This document shows positions 40,052 through 47,349 of a stretch of 64,000 bases of DNA, piece by piece (the stretch's first letter is position 1; every line of letters starts with the position of its first letter). The stretch comes from Polynucleobacter sp. (GTDB taxonomy: Bacteria > Pseudomonadota > Gammaproteobacteria > Burkholderiales > Burkholderiaceae): contig NZ_JAHBAK020000017.1 of assembly GCF_018500155.2 (NCBI RefSeq), forward strand, positions 1-64,000, in the 5' to 3' direction. The position numbers and the translations under genes were made by a program. The notes beneath the pieces are model-generated. The model was not told the origin of the DNA and ran no database searches. It saw only the letters and a program-made list of their open reading frames with translations.

Positions 40052-40605
40052 AGAATATGATGAAATCAAAAAATTTAGTAGGAAAATTTTTAAAACAAAT
40101 TCTGCATGGAGCCGGAGCAATTTCCTTTGCCGTTGCCTACCTGACTGCTGATAGCGAATCTTTTAGGGTCTTACATGTCTACTGTGGATATGGATTTGGC
40201 ATTATTTTCATTATTAGGATTCTTGTGGGATTATTTCCTAGTAGTGGAATTTCACTACATACAATATGGAGAAGGGCTACCCTAGCAAAATCTATCTACA
40301 CAGACATTAAGAACCTAGAAATTAATAGGTTACTAAATTGGCAGAGGTGGTATGGGGCAACTATGGGGCTAATAATTTTCTCAATGTATGCACTTGTTCC
40401 CCCCATGATTCTCGCTGGAATTGGCTCTTATGAAGAGTTAGGCGGAAAATTGGCAAGAAAGATTATGGAAAATTCCCACGAGACAGTTGGTGAGATGTAT
40501 TTGCTCATGGTGACAACTCATCTTTTACTGATTGCAATCCGTTATTTTCTTGGAAAATATAAAGAATTAAGCATTTCAACCACAAAGAAACCTCTAGCCA
40601 ATTAA
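40048..40605 (+). CDS. Cytochrome b561-family membrane protein
   Basis: 185-aa di-haem b-type membrane cytochrome with four hydrophobic segments. Candidate haem-ligand histidines are His20, His43, His144 and His158, placed in the first, second and last helices as in the bacterial cytochrome b561/Ni-hydrogenase b family. The start is GTG, overlapping the DHC stop by 4 bp (GTGA). It would take electrons from the quinol pool and feed DHC and then SHP in the periplasm. Its 3' end overlaps a convergent small island gene by 12 bp. Confidence 0.88.
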   Translation: MKNMMKSKNLVGKFLKQILHGAGAISFAVAYLTADSESFRVLHVYCGYGFGIIFIIRILVGLFPSSGISLHTIWRRATLAKSIYTDIKNLEINRLLNWQRWYGATMGLIIFSMYALVPPMILAGIGSYEELGGKLARKIMENSHETVGEMYLLMVTTHLLLIAIRYFLGKYKELSISTTKKPLAN

Positions 40606-40800
40606 TCTCTTTTGCCGTCTCAGCAGTCGATTTATCTCAACCATTAGGTCTCGCATCTGACGACTGGTGCCAGATTTAATTGCATTTTTAGATACCCTTG
40701 CTTTGCCTTCTGCTGTTTTTGCACCGGTAGACCTTTCCCACGGCTTCCATTTCCGAATCAATCTTCTTTGCTTTGCCTTGCGGTCCGCTGTCCATGTCAT
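40594..40800 (-). CDS. Small basic phage/island protein
   Basis: 68-aa very basic protein beginning MTWTADRKAKQRRLIRKWKPWERSTGAKTAEGKARVSKNA. The pattern 'RR..LI..W.PWE.STG..T.EGKA..S.NA..G' recurs in small proteins of prophages and genomic islands in Burkholderiales; function unknown, perhaps nucleic-acid binding. A good Shine-Dalgarno (GGAAGG) lies inside the preceding gene. Its first ~113 bp overlap the 3' end of that gene in another frame. Confidence 0.72.
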   Translation of the reverse strand: MTWTADRKAKQRRLIRKWKPWERSTGAKTAEGKARVSKNAIKSGTSRQMRDLMVEINRLLRRQKRLIG

Positions 40801-41326
40801 AGGCTTGACCTTCCAATAGTTTGTTTTGTGAAATTTGATTTTTTTCTGCCAAGTTATTTACCTGTTGATGCCCTTGTGAAATATTGGCTTGCTTGACGAA
40901 TGTAGCCTGTCTTGGCTGCTTTAAATCAACTAATGCCTGCAGGGTTGCCCTGCTCTGATTTTGGGCTTTAAAAGCCAAACTCATCAATGCTTGGGTAGGT
41001 GGCATATATTCCTGCCTATTAGCCCTTGTCATTAAGGTTGCAAACATCACATTCAGGGCATAAGCCTGTGAATAAAGCATTGCCTCAACATCAGCCAAAT
41101 TACCCTGCTTCACCTCACCTATAGACCTTTCAAGCATCGCTTGGGTGTATTGCAAGTCAATGAAATCTTTGGATAGTTGTCTTTTATCTGAATCAATGAC
41201 TTTGGCAGCCAAGAGTGAAGGCTTCAAAAGAAACTCGGTGCTTGCTTCTAGTCTTGTTTGCTCTTGCTTGGCAGAAATCTCAACGGGTCTATTCACATCT
41301 TCTTTTATCTTTGATTTATCAGTCAT
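40688..41326 (-). CDS. Island protein of unknown function ('QQVNN' family)
   Basis: 212-aa helical protein. The stretch 'GNLADVEAMLYSQAYALNVMFATLMTRAN' followed by 'PTQALMSLAFKAQNQSRATLQALVDLKQPRQATFVKQANISQGHQQVNN' matches a protein family common in prophage-like islands of Burkholderiales, always of unknown function. The start ATG shares a base with the upstream stop (TAATG), which decides the start over an upstream TTG. The C-terminus runs 113 bp into the start of the next gene. Confidence 0.8.
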   Translation of the reverse strand: MTDKSKIKEDVNRPVEISAKQEQTRLEASTEFLLKPSLLAAKVIDSDKRQLSKDFIDLQYTQAMLERSIGEVKQGNLADVEAMLYSQAYALNVMFATLMTRANRQEYMPPTQALMSLAFKAQNQSRATLQALVDLKQPRQATFVKQANISQGHQQVNNLAEKNQISQNKLLEGQAYDMDSGPQGKAKKIDSEMEAVGKVYRCKNSRRQSKGI

Positions 41327-41679
41327 TAGTGAACCCAATCACTAGTTATCATTGCCCCAAACCTGCCCTCTGCCCATGACTTCTTTAGGGCTTTCAGACA
41401 ATCAAGAGTTTCATTTGGCATTTCAATGAGGTCTTGTTGCCATGCTTGGTAATCCATAGCAGTCCATTTGCACAATGGGGCAAGATACTCATACAAGGCA
41501 TTGAATTCCCTGTTTTCAAGTTCCAACACCTTGATGATTTGTTCTTTATGTTCAGCAATTGTGAAAGCCCATTTGTTATAGATTTCTTGGGTGCCAACTA
41601 ATTTGATTTTTCTATTAGGAAGCAGTTTTAAAGTCAAACCTTCTTTTTCTGCCATTGCGATTATTTTTCTAGGGTTCAT
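41326..41679 (-). CDS. Small island protein with TubC-docking-like N-terminus
   Basis: 117-aa protein. Residues 1-50 ('MNPRKIIAMAEKEGLTLKLLPNRKIKLVGTQEIYNKWAFTIAEHKEQIIKVL') resemble the short docking-like domain (TubC_N) often found on primase-helicase neighbours in mobile elements; the rest is helical and unassigned. The start ATG shares one base with the stop of the primase-helicase gene (TGATG). Function is unknown; a helper of the replication protein is a fair guess. Confidence 0.68.
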   Translation of the reverse strand: MNPRKIIAMAEKEGLTLKLLPNRKIKLVGTQEIYNKWAFTIAEHKEQIIKVLELENREFNALYEYLAPLCKWTAMDYQAWQQDLIEMPNETLDCLKALKKSWAEGRFGAMITSDWVH

Positions 41680-43400
41680 CAAATTTCCCCCTCAATAATC
41701 GGCAATTCACCACAAAGGTTCTCAACTTCTCCAAAGGTTCTCATGTTTTTAGGTTGAGAATCTTTGTAATCATTGAATACCTTTGGCATTTCCCAAACCC
41801 AGTAACTGCCCCTGCCAATACCAATCTTTTTGGCTTCAATGCCTAACTTCTTTTTAGCCCTATTCATTGTTGAAATGGAATGACCTGCACCGATACAGTC
41901 TTTTTTGACCTCTTGTGCTGGCATTTCACCATCGGACAAAATACTGCTCAAAAATTGCATGCATTCAGCCATGCTTCCGCCATCAGAATCATCTTCAGCA
42001 TCAACCAGCAGTTCTCTTGCCGAACCCTCTATGGCTTCGCCCCAAAGCACTCTAGATGTTTCAATGCCACCTTCAGTTGTTGCCTGTTCTAGAGAATACT
42101 CAAAACCGCCATTGTCAGCACCGATATTGGATTTGGCTCGAAGAAAGATGCGAACATCTTCACCATCATCGCTTTTGCTTTTTGATGCAACCAAAACAAC
42201 CCTTGCAACAGCACCAAATGCCAGACTTCCTGTAATCCTCTCAATCGGCTCCCTGCCTGATGTGCCTTTTGAAAAATGGGTTATTCCAATGATTGCAAAG
42301 CCCATACTTTCCGCCATCTGAATTAATGGGGCTAAATCTTTACGAACTTCTGCATTTTTGTGTGAATCGCCCTTAACTACCGAAACGATTGGGTCAATGA
42401 TTAAAAGTTTTACATCGCCAACTTTGGATATTGCCTGCTGAAGAATTGGCATGTCGGTGCTGGGATTAAATGGCTGTTCACCATCTTCACCAATAACACC
42501 CTGAACAAAATGAACCTTATCAAGATTTGCACCCATAGCCATAAGTCTTGGAGTAAGCGTGTCCGAAATGTCGTCTTCACCAGTCCAAACAACCACATTG
42601 CCACTTGGTGACCTTGTGCCGTCAGGAAACCTTCCACCATTGCTAATGCTGCTGGCAAGTGCAAGACTGATTGTTGTTTTACCTGTTCCAGCGACACCGC
42701 CAAGCAAGTGAAACTTGCCCCCAGCAACCCAGCCATTCCAAATCCAGTTAATAGGCTGCGGACTCAAATCTGAGGCTTTGAGCAAAACAACTCCATGCTC
42801 CACTTTTGGTTCTTTAGGCAACTTAGGTAATGCCAATACATCCTCTTTTGTTGCGGATGGATTCAACTCAATCCAATCCACCACATCGCCCTTAGGAGGT
42901 AATTTGAGACCTTCAACATCTATGAGTGCCACATCACAATCAATGCCCTCTAGAATCGTTTTAACCGCCTTTGCATGGACTTTTCCAGCCTCATCGAAGT
43001 CAGCCCATATCACTACTGATTTACCCCTTAAAGGCTCAAAATCAGCCCCCTCATGCGATGTTGCCCCTCCGCTTGTAGTTGCTACTAAACCCAATTCAAC
43101 TAAGGCTTCAACTTTCTTCTCGCCCTCCACCCAAAAGATGATTTCTGCATCTTTAATCAAGGGCAACTGATAAAGCGGTTTCTTGCCATCAAACTTTGGT
43201 TCGCCCAAGACGAAATTGCCATCCCTCTCATAAAAAGGTCGAATCAATTTAGATTTATCAGGATGACTTAATCTCATCCTCGAATAGAGCCATTCCCCCT
43301 GCACATCGGTGTAATGGTGCAATCCCTGTGGCTTGTAGCCTTGATTAATAAACTGCGAAGCCAATACCCTAGCCTGCTGCTTAATGGTTTCAATGTTCAT
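41679..43400 (-). CDS. TOPRIM-AAA (RepA-like) primase-helicase of the island
   Basis: 573-aa protein with a TOPRIM-like domain in the first ~190 residues ('AEIIFWVEGEKKVEALVELGLVATTSGGATS', 'KSVVIWADFDEAGKVHAKAV', giving the E and DxD-type acidic residues). A RecA/RepA-type ATPase follows: Walker A 'GGVAGTGKTT' near residue 235, Walker B 'LLIIDPIVSV' near residue 330. The C-terminal ~100 residues look like a winged helix ('PAQEVKKDCIGAGHSISTMNRAKKKLGI'). No CHC2 zinc finger is in this protein; it is encoded separately just upstream. ATG at 43400 with a GGGGAT Shine-Dalgarno is preferred to an upstream GTG. Predicted to drive replication of the excised element. Confidence 0.86.
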   Translation of the reverse strand: MNIETIKQQARVLASQFINQGYKPQGLHHYTDVQGEWLYSRMRLSHPDKSKLIRPFYERDGNFVLGEPKFDGKKPLYQLPLIKDAEIIFWVEGEKKVEALVELGLVATTSGGATSHEGADFEPLRGKSVVIWADFDEAGKVHAKAVKTILEGIDCDVALIDVEGLKLPPKGDVVDWIELNPSATKEDVLALPKLPKEPKVEHGVVLLKASDLSPQPINWIWNGWVAGGKFHLLGGVAGTGKTTISLALASSISNGGRFPDGTRSPSGNVVVWTGEDDISDTLTPRLMAMGANLDKVHFVQGVIGEDGEQPFNPSTDMPILQQAISKVGDVKLLIIDPIVSVVKGDSHKNAEVRKDLAPLIQMAESMGFAIIGITHFSKGTSGREPIERITGSLAFGAVARVVLVASKSKSDDGEDVRIFLRAKSNIGADNGGFEYSLEQATTEGGIETSRVLWGEAIEGSARELLVDAEDDSDGGSMAECMQFLSSILSDGEMPAQEVKKDCIGAGHSISTMNRAKKKLGIEAKKIGIGRGSYWVWEMPKVFNDYKDSQPKNMRTFGEVENLCGELPIIEGEI

Positions 43401-43402
43401 GA

Positions 43403-43672
43403 CTATCCCCACACACCAAGGGCAATGCAGGCATCCTTAAAACTCATACCAAATCGCTTTTGATGAAATGCAAGAAGGTCACCACCCTTCTCGCCACATG
43501 CCAAACATCGAAATGCACCAGTCTCAATCCGTACCCTTAGGCTTGGCTTGGTGTCCCCATGGAATGGACAAATTGCCGACCGCCATTCACCTTGCCCAAC
43601 GAGCGGAAAACCATTCTGCTCAAAGTATTCAAGAGGATTAGGCAATCTATCTTTATGAAATTTCGTATTCAT
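43403..43672 (-). CDS. CHC2 zinc-finger protein (separate primase zinc domain)
   Basis: 89-aa protein consisting of a DnaG-type CHC2 zinc-binding domain: 'CPFHGDTKPSLRVRIETGAFRCLACGEKGGDLLAFHQ', with Cys and His of CPFH and the C-x2-C pair as metal ligands. In cellular primases this domain is fused to TOPRIM; here it stands alone, 2 bp upstream of the TOPRIM-AAA gene, so the primase is split in two. Confidence 0.88.
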   Translation of the reverse strand: MNTKFHKDRLPNPLEYFEQNGFPLVGQGEWRSAICPFHGDTKPSLRVRIETGAFRCLACGEKGGDLLAFHQKRFGMSFKDACIALGVWG

Positions 43673-43681
43673 AATGCCTCC

Positions 43682-44002
43682 TCAGAATGGACAGTCATTG
43701 GAGTCATAGGGCATGCCATCACGCATCCTCGACTGGGCAATGGAATTGGAAATCTCCCCCTCAATTACCTGATGTGCATAAAGCAGTTTTCCAAAAGCAC
43801 TACATAAACCATCGAATCGCTCTTGGTCACTTTGGATGGATTGCAGCACTTTAAAGAAATTGATTTCTTCCTCAGTTAGGCTGCCATACTTCATTTCTAA
43901 GTCTTCCATCAGGTCGGACATAAGGCATAGAGCCTGTCGCCTAAAGTCGTTGATTAGGTCTAGAGGCATCGCTCTGATAATTTCATTTGAGAAATTTTTC
44001 AT
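43682..44002 (-). CDS. Island protein of unknown function
   Basis: 106-aa mainly helical, acidic protein ('MKNFSNEIIRAMPLDLINDFRRQALCLMSDLMEDLEMKYGSLTEEEINFFKVL...'). I do not recognise a family. It is certainly part of the operon: ATGA overlap with the AlpA-like gene upstream, 9 bp to the CHC2 gene downstream. Confidence 0.7.
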   Translation of the reverse strand: MKNFSNEIIRAMPLDLINDFRRQALCLMSDLMEDLEMKYGSLTEEEINFFKVLQSIQSDQERFDGLCSAFGKLLYAHQVIEGEISNSIAQSRMRDGMPYDSNDCPF

Positions 44003-44232
44003 AACCCCTCCGACTTATATTCAAGTGGATTGGCTAGAAATTTATGCAGTTCCTTGTTTTGATAGAAGGTGCAGCGAATCCCCATGCGAATGGGTTTTGG
44101 TGCTTTTCCTTCAAGACTTAATCTGCGGAATGTTTCTCGACATACAGGTGAGAATTCTGCAAATTGTGACCATCGGCTACATCCATCATGGGGTAGCACT
44201 TTTCGCTTAGGTAATTCAGTTTTGGTAGGCAT
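43999..44232 (-). CDS. AlpA-like DNA-binding regulator/excisionase
   Basis: 77-aa protein with a MerR/AlpA-type winged HTH: 'CSRWSQFAEFSPVCRETFRRLSLEGKAPKPIRMGIRCTFYQNKELHKFLANP'. AlpA-family proteins act as regulators of integrase expression or as excisionases of P4-like elements. The frame is open 14 codons further up, but the ATG at 44232 has a GGAG Shine-Dalgarno 8 bp away. The upstream 128-bp gap holds three operator-like inverted repeats, suggesting autoregulation. First gene of the replication operon. Confidence 0.8.
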   Translation of the reverse strand: MPTKTELPKRKVLPHDGCSRWSQFAEFSPVCRETFRRLSLEGKAPKPIRMGIRCTFYQNKELHKFLANPLEYKSEGL

Positions 44233-44255
44233 CGTAAGTTCTCCATTTGTGTTGC

Positions 44256-44354
44256 TGCACCACAATTGGTGCATGGAGTAACTTTAAAAATGATGCCGTT
44301 TAAATACACCCTAACAGGGGTTTTTGACAAACTTCACCACCCTAATTGGGGTGG
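44256..44354 (-). promoter_or_regulatory. Promoter/operator region of the AlpA replication operon
   Basis: Three inverted repeats lie in 100 bp: TGCACCA-CAAT-TGGTGCA (44256-44273), ACCC-N6-GGGT (44308-44321) and CCACCC-TAATTG-GGGTGG (44337-44354). The second and third share the form CACCCTAA..GGGGT and have centres 31 bp apart, about three helical turns. On the minus strand TTGTCA (44331-44326) and TATTTA 18 bp later could be -35/-10 boxes with the middle repeat between them. Autorepression by the AlpA-like protein is inference. Confidence 0.5.
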
Positions 44355-44360
44355 CATCCG

Positions 44361-44948
44361 CTACTTTGAACCTTGAAACAAATCATTTGCCTCGGCAAAT
44401 TTTTTCTCTAAATGAGATTTTGAAAATCCACCAAGTTCTTTAAATTCGGCTTCTAAGAATGCAATGACCTTAGCCTGAGAATCTAAGCCACTCTTATCTA
44501 TCAAGGTCTCCAATAAGGCACCAATTAACTTCAACTCATTGGACGATTCTCTTGCAGATTTAGCCTTGTCTTCGCCTACTTCGCTGACCCTTTGGTTCAT
44601 CGCCTTATCAGCAAACTCCTCTAGCCTTTTGGGTAGTTTCCAACCTGTCTTAAGTTTTGCCCATACTGCAAAACCCCTCAAATCAACCTTATCAAAATGC
44701 AAATTAAAACCTTCCCCCTCAGAATTTTCATCAATCAGAGTAAATTTCTGCCTAAATTCCTTTTCCTTTCCATCCCAATCAAAAGGATGAAAATGCCATT
44801 CCCTGCCGCTATATTCCGTACCCAACATTTCAGGGTCCATATTGCAAACTAAAGCGGCAGCCTCAAAAGAATAAATTTTTGGTCTTAGCAGCCAAAAATC
44901 CCAATCGCTATCGCTCAGAGCCATCAAAAAACCATCGCTACTGCTCAT
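44361..44948 (-). CDS. Island protein of unknown function, downstream of integrase
   Basis: 195-aa acidic protein. The N-terminus 'SDSDWDFWLLRPKIYSFEAAALVCNMDPEML' resembles the start of a group of hypothetical proteins found beside integrases in Proteobacteria, but I cannot name a function. The C-terminal ~90 residues are helical. Its ATG overlaps the integrase stop (ATGA), so the two are translationally coupled. Confidence 0.72.
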   Translation of the reverse strand: MSSSDGFLMALSDSDWDFWLLRPKIYSFEAAALVCNMDPEMLGTEYSGREWHFHPFDWDGKEKEFRQKFTLIDENSEGEGFNLHFDKVDLRGFAVWAKLKTGWKLPKRLEEFADKAMNQRVSEVGEDKAKSARESSNELKLIGALLETLIDKSGLDSQAKVIAFLEAEFKELGGFSKSHLEKKFAEANDLFQGSK

Positions 44949-46192
44949 GCTGCACCTCTTTTGCTATTGATATTTATTACCTTGGCACCTGCCTTGATTC
45001 CATCCAAATAATCTGCCCACTCTTGCATCATCTTGGCTCTTTGGGGAATGTATTCGGCATGGTTGTAGGCACCACTTACCTTATCCCTCTCTAGGTGAGA
45101 TAGTTGGACTTCAATATGGGCATGTGGGTAGCCAGTCTCATGCAGGATTGTTGAAGCCACACCTCTAAAGCCATGCCCAGTCATTCGCCCTTTGTAGCCC
45201 ATCCGATATAAAGCAAAAAGAATGGTGTTGTTGCTCATGCTCTTTTTAGGGTTACTTTCATGAGGGAAAACAAAATCTCCACCCCCAGTCAATTTATGCA
45301 ACTCTTGTAGGATGGCTTTGGATTGTTTTGACAGGGCAACGATATGTGGAGCGGAAGGTCTGCCTTTGACCTTTTTCATCCTCTCGGCAGGGACAATCCA
45401 AACATTGCCCTTTAAATCAAACTCATCCCACTTTGCTTCAATTAATTCACTAGTTCTTACGAATGTATAAGACATCAATTTCATTGCTAATTTTGTAATG
45501 GCACTTCCATTGTTGGCAACATCGTAAGCATCAATCTTTTTCAGCAATTCAGGCACATCTTTAGGGGCAACCGAACTGCGGTGCTTAACAGGAGGGCTTT
45601 CTATGTGGGCATCTGACAGGCTAATGTCATTGGCAGGGTTTCTATCGCACAATCCCTCAACAATCGCATAGCGAAATACCTGCCCTGATGTTGAATAGGC
45701 TCTCTTGGCAATATCAATAGCACCTCGCTTAGCCACCTTCTGTGCCATCTTAATTAGCAGAGGTGCGGTAATGGTATGAATTGGCATTGAACCAATTTCA
45801 GGGAAGACATTCTGCTCAAGTCTTCTTAGAACCTTGGTTGCATGTTTTTCATCTTTACCAACTGACCATGCTTTGTGCCACCTCAAAGCCACCGACTTGA
45901 AGTCATTCCTATTTTGGGTGCTTTCTTGCTTGCGAACAGTAGATGGGTCTTTGCCTTCGTCTAACTGCTTTCTAGCCGTAGCCAACTTTTCTCTAGCCCT
46001 TTTCAGAGTAACCTCAGGGTAGGTGCCAAATGACAGCATGTTTGGTTTGCCGCCAAATCTGTAGCGGTATCTCCAACCCAATGAACCTTGTGGATTGCAT
46101 TGCAACACTAGCCCATGACCATCAGGATAATTTTTGGTCTTTGCTTGGGGCTTTATCCCCTTGATAAATGCATCGGTAAGTTTCAAATTCAC
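44945..46192 (-). CDS. P4-type tyrosine recombinase (site-specific integrase)
   Basis: 415-aa integrase with an N-terminal DUF4102 arm-binding domain ('MNLKLTDAFIKGIKPQAKTKNYPDGHGLVLQCNPQGSLGWRYRYRF'), a SAM-like core-binding domain (about 100-190) and the catalytic domain. Active-site residues visible: Arg in 'YTFVRTSELIEAKW', H-x-x-R in 'GHGFRGVAS', the second His in 'LSHLERDKV' and the nucleophile Tyr in 'YNHAEYIPQR'. The start is GTG. It lies 180 bp from tRNA-Leu and reads away from it. Its upstream gap carries arm-type repeats. Confidence 0.94.
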   Translation of the reverse strand: MNLKLTDAFIKGIKPQAKTKNYPDGHGLVLQCNPQGSLGWRYRYRFGGKPNMLSFGTYPEVTLKRAREKLATARKQLDEGKDPSTVRKQESTQNRNDFKSVALRWHKAWSVGKDEKHATKVLRRLEQNVFPEIGSMPIHTITAPLLIKMAQKVAKRGAIDIAKRAYSTSGQVFRYAIVEGLCDRNPANDISLSDAHIESPPVKHRSSVAPKDVPELLKKIDAYDVANNGSAITKLAMKLMSYTFVRTSELIEAKWDEFDLKGNVWIVPAERMKKVKGRPSAPHIVALSKQSKAILQELHKLTGGGDFVFPHESNPKKSMSNNTILFALYRMGYKGRMTGHGFRGVASTILHETGYPHAHIEVQLSHLERDKVSGAYNHAEYIPQRAKMMQEWADYLDGIKAGAKVININSKRGAA

Positions 46193-46207
46193 CCCAAGTT
46201 AAGTGCC

Positions 46208-46277
46208 TGTGAGTAAAGAATCTTATAGATTGACTGCTACTCACAGTATTACTCACATATTGGGGATGTTACTCACA
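46208..46277. repeat. Arm-type repeats TACTCACA upstream of integrase
   Basis: The octamer TACTCACA occurs at 46238-46245, 46250-46257 and 46270-46277, and in reverse (TGTGAGTA) at 46208-46215. A fifth copy is at 36577-36584, just inside the other end of the element. This distribution, clustered beside int and present at both ends, is what integrase arm-binding sites look like. Confidence 0.6.
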
Positions 46278-46349
46278 TTTTCAAGGGATGGCTACAGATG
46301 CCTAAATCGGCTTTAGAGCCTTTTGTTTTATGTGTCTTTTTGGGAAATA

Positions 46350-46370
46350 GTTGGCATTGAACAAACCAAC
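46350..46370 (-). terminator. Possible replacement terminator for tRNA-Leu
   Basis: On the minus strand GTTGG...CCAAC (5-bp stem, 11-nt loop) begins 3 nt after the encoded CCA of tRNA-Leu and is followed by TATTTCCC. It lies inside the island and could end the tRNA transcript now that the native hairpin is 10 kb away. Weak stem, so tentative. Confidence 0.35.
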
Positions 46371-46372
46371 TG

Positions 46373-46457
46373 TGGTGCCTCGGGGCGGACTCGAACCGCC
46401 ACGCCTTGCGGCACCGGATTTTGAGTCCGGCACGTCTACCAATTCCATCACCGAGGC
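46373..46457 (-). tRNA. tRNA-Leu (anticodon CAA), integration target
   Basis: Class II tRNA of 85 nt including an encoded CCA. The acceptor stem GCCTCGG/CCGAGGC, D-arm GGAATTGGTAGAC, anticodon stem CCGGA/TCCGG with loop CTCAAAA (anticodon CAA, reads UUG), a variable arm and T-arm GGTTCGAGTCC are all present. The 3' 20 bp are the island attachment core; the element restores them, so the tRNA is intact. The far copy of the core is at 36500-36519. Confidence 0.96.
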
Positions 46458-46608
46458 AGGTGTTTGCAGTGGAAATTCTGCACAAAACAGAGGTTTGCTA
46501 CAACTAAGACATGAGAGTGTAACAAAATTTCCTTGGCTGCCCCAAGCGCGGGTCTAGAACCCCTTAAAATACTGTCTCATAGCCAAATTATTAAAAGGAC
46601 TTACCCGT

Positions 46609-47328
46609 ATGGCCGGCCACTCGAAATGGGCCAATATTCAGCACCGCAAAGGTCGTCAAGACGAAAAACGCGGCAAGATTTGGACCAAACTCATTAAAGA
46701 AATTACTGTTGCTGCCAAATTAGGCGGTGGCGATTTATCTGCAAATCCACGTCTACGCTTGGCAGTCGATAAGGCTAAAGATGCCAATATGCCCAATGAC
46801 AACGTACAAAGAGCGATTGCGAGGGGTACAGGTTCGCTTGAAGGAGTCAACTACGAAGAAATTCGTTACGAAGGTTATGGCGTTAATGGTGCTGCCGTGA
46901 TCGTAGATTGCTTGACCGACAATCGCACCCGCACGGTTGCAGAGGTGCGTCATGCGTTTAATAAAAATGGCGGCAATATGGGAACCGAAGGTTCAGTAGC
47001 ATTCTTGTTTAAGCATTGCGGTCAGATGCTATTTGCCCCTGGCACTAGCGAAGATCAGCTCATGGAGGTAGCATTAGATGCAGGCGCTGAGGATGTCATC
47101 ACTCATGATGATGGCTCACTAGAAGTGCTCACACCTGTTCCTGATTTTCCGAAGGTTCAAGATGCCATCGTTAAAGCTGGCCTCAAAGCAGAACTGGCTA
47201 CAGTGGCGATGCGCCCTGAAACTGAGATTGCCCTAGAGGGTGAGCAAGCAGAGAGCATGCAAAAATTACTCGACGCCCTTGAAAACCTCGATGACGTACA
47301 AGAAGTCTATACAAACGCTGCCCTTTAA
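46609..47328 (+). CDS. yebC: YebC/PmpR family protein
   Basis: 239-aa conserved protein starting '[40 protein letters not shown]', diagnostic of the YebC/TACO1 family; members act in translation at difficult stretches or as DNA-binding regulators. '[14 protein letters not shown]', '[19 protein letters not shown]' and '[15 protein letters not shown]' complete the signature. First backbone gene after the tRNA-Leu island, 20 bp before purD. Confidence 0.96.
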   Translation: MAGHSKWANIQHRKGRQDEKRGKIWTKLIKEITVAAKLGGGDLSANPRLRLAVDKAKDANMPNDNVQRAIARGTGSLEGVNYEEIRYEGYGVNGAAVIVDCLTDNRTRTVAEVRHAFNKNGGNMGTEGSVAFLFKHCGQMLFAPGTSEDQLMEVALDAGAEDVITHDDGSLEVLTPVPDFPKVQDAIVKAGLKAELATVAMRPETEIALEGEQAESMQKLLDALENLDDVQEVYTNAAL

Positions 47329-47349
47329 ACCTTTACTCTCTCATTACCT

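Larger units (their letters stand above)
36500..46392. mobile_element. Integrative element in tRNA-Leu(CAA), P4-type integrase
   Basis: About 9.9 kb between two 20-bp direct repeats (one mismatch) derived from the 3' end of tRNA-Leu. A tyrosine recombinase gene lies next to the intact tRNA. Within it is a satellite-phage-like block on the minus strand (integrase, 195-aa protein, AlpA-like protein, CHC2 finger, TOPRIM-AAA protein, small unknowns) and a redox/signalling cargo. Base composition looks more AT-rich than the flanks by eye. Outside the repeats the backbone resumes with cysB and yebC. No capsid, tail, conjugation or toxin genes are seen, so it is probably mobilised by a helper or is a defective/ICE-like satellite. 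Confidence 0.88.

Noticed and set aside
41905-43170. Open frames of 138 and 151 codons antisense to the island primase-helicase
   Set aside because: Ser/Pro/Thr-rich translations with no family resemblance; the opposite strand encodes a conserved TOPRIM-AAA protein.
44324-44329. TTGACA on the plus strand in front of the AlpA-like gene
   Set aside because: It faces away from the genes it could serve: the next plus-strand gene is far away and no -10 box follows at a suitable distance.
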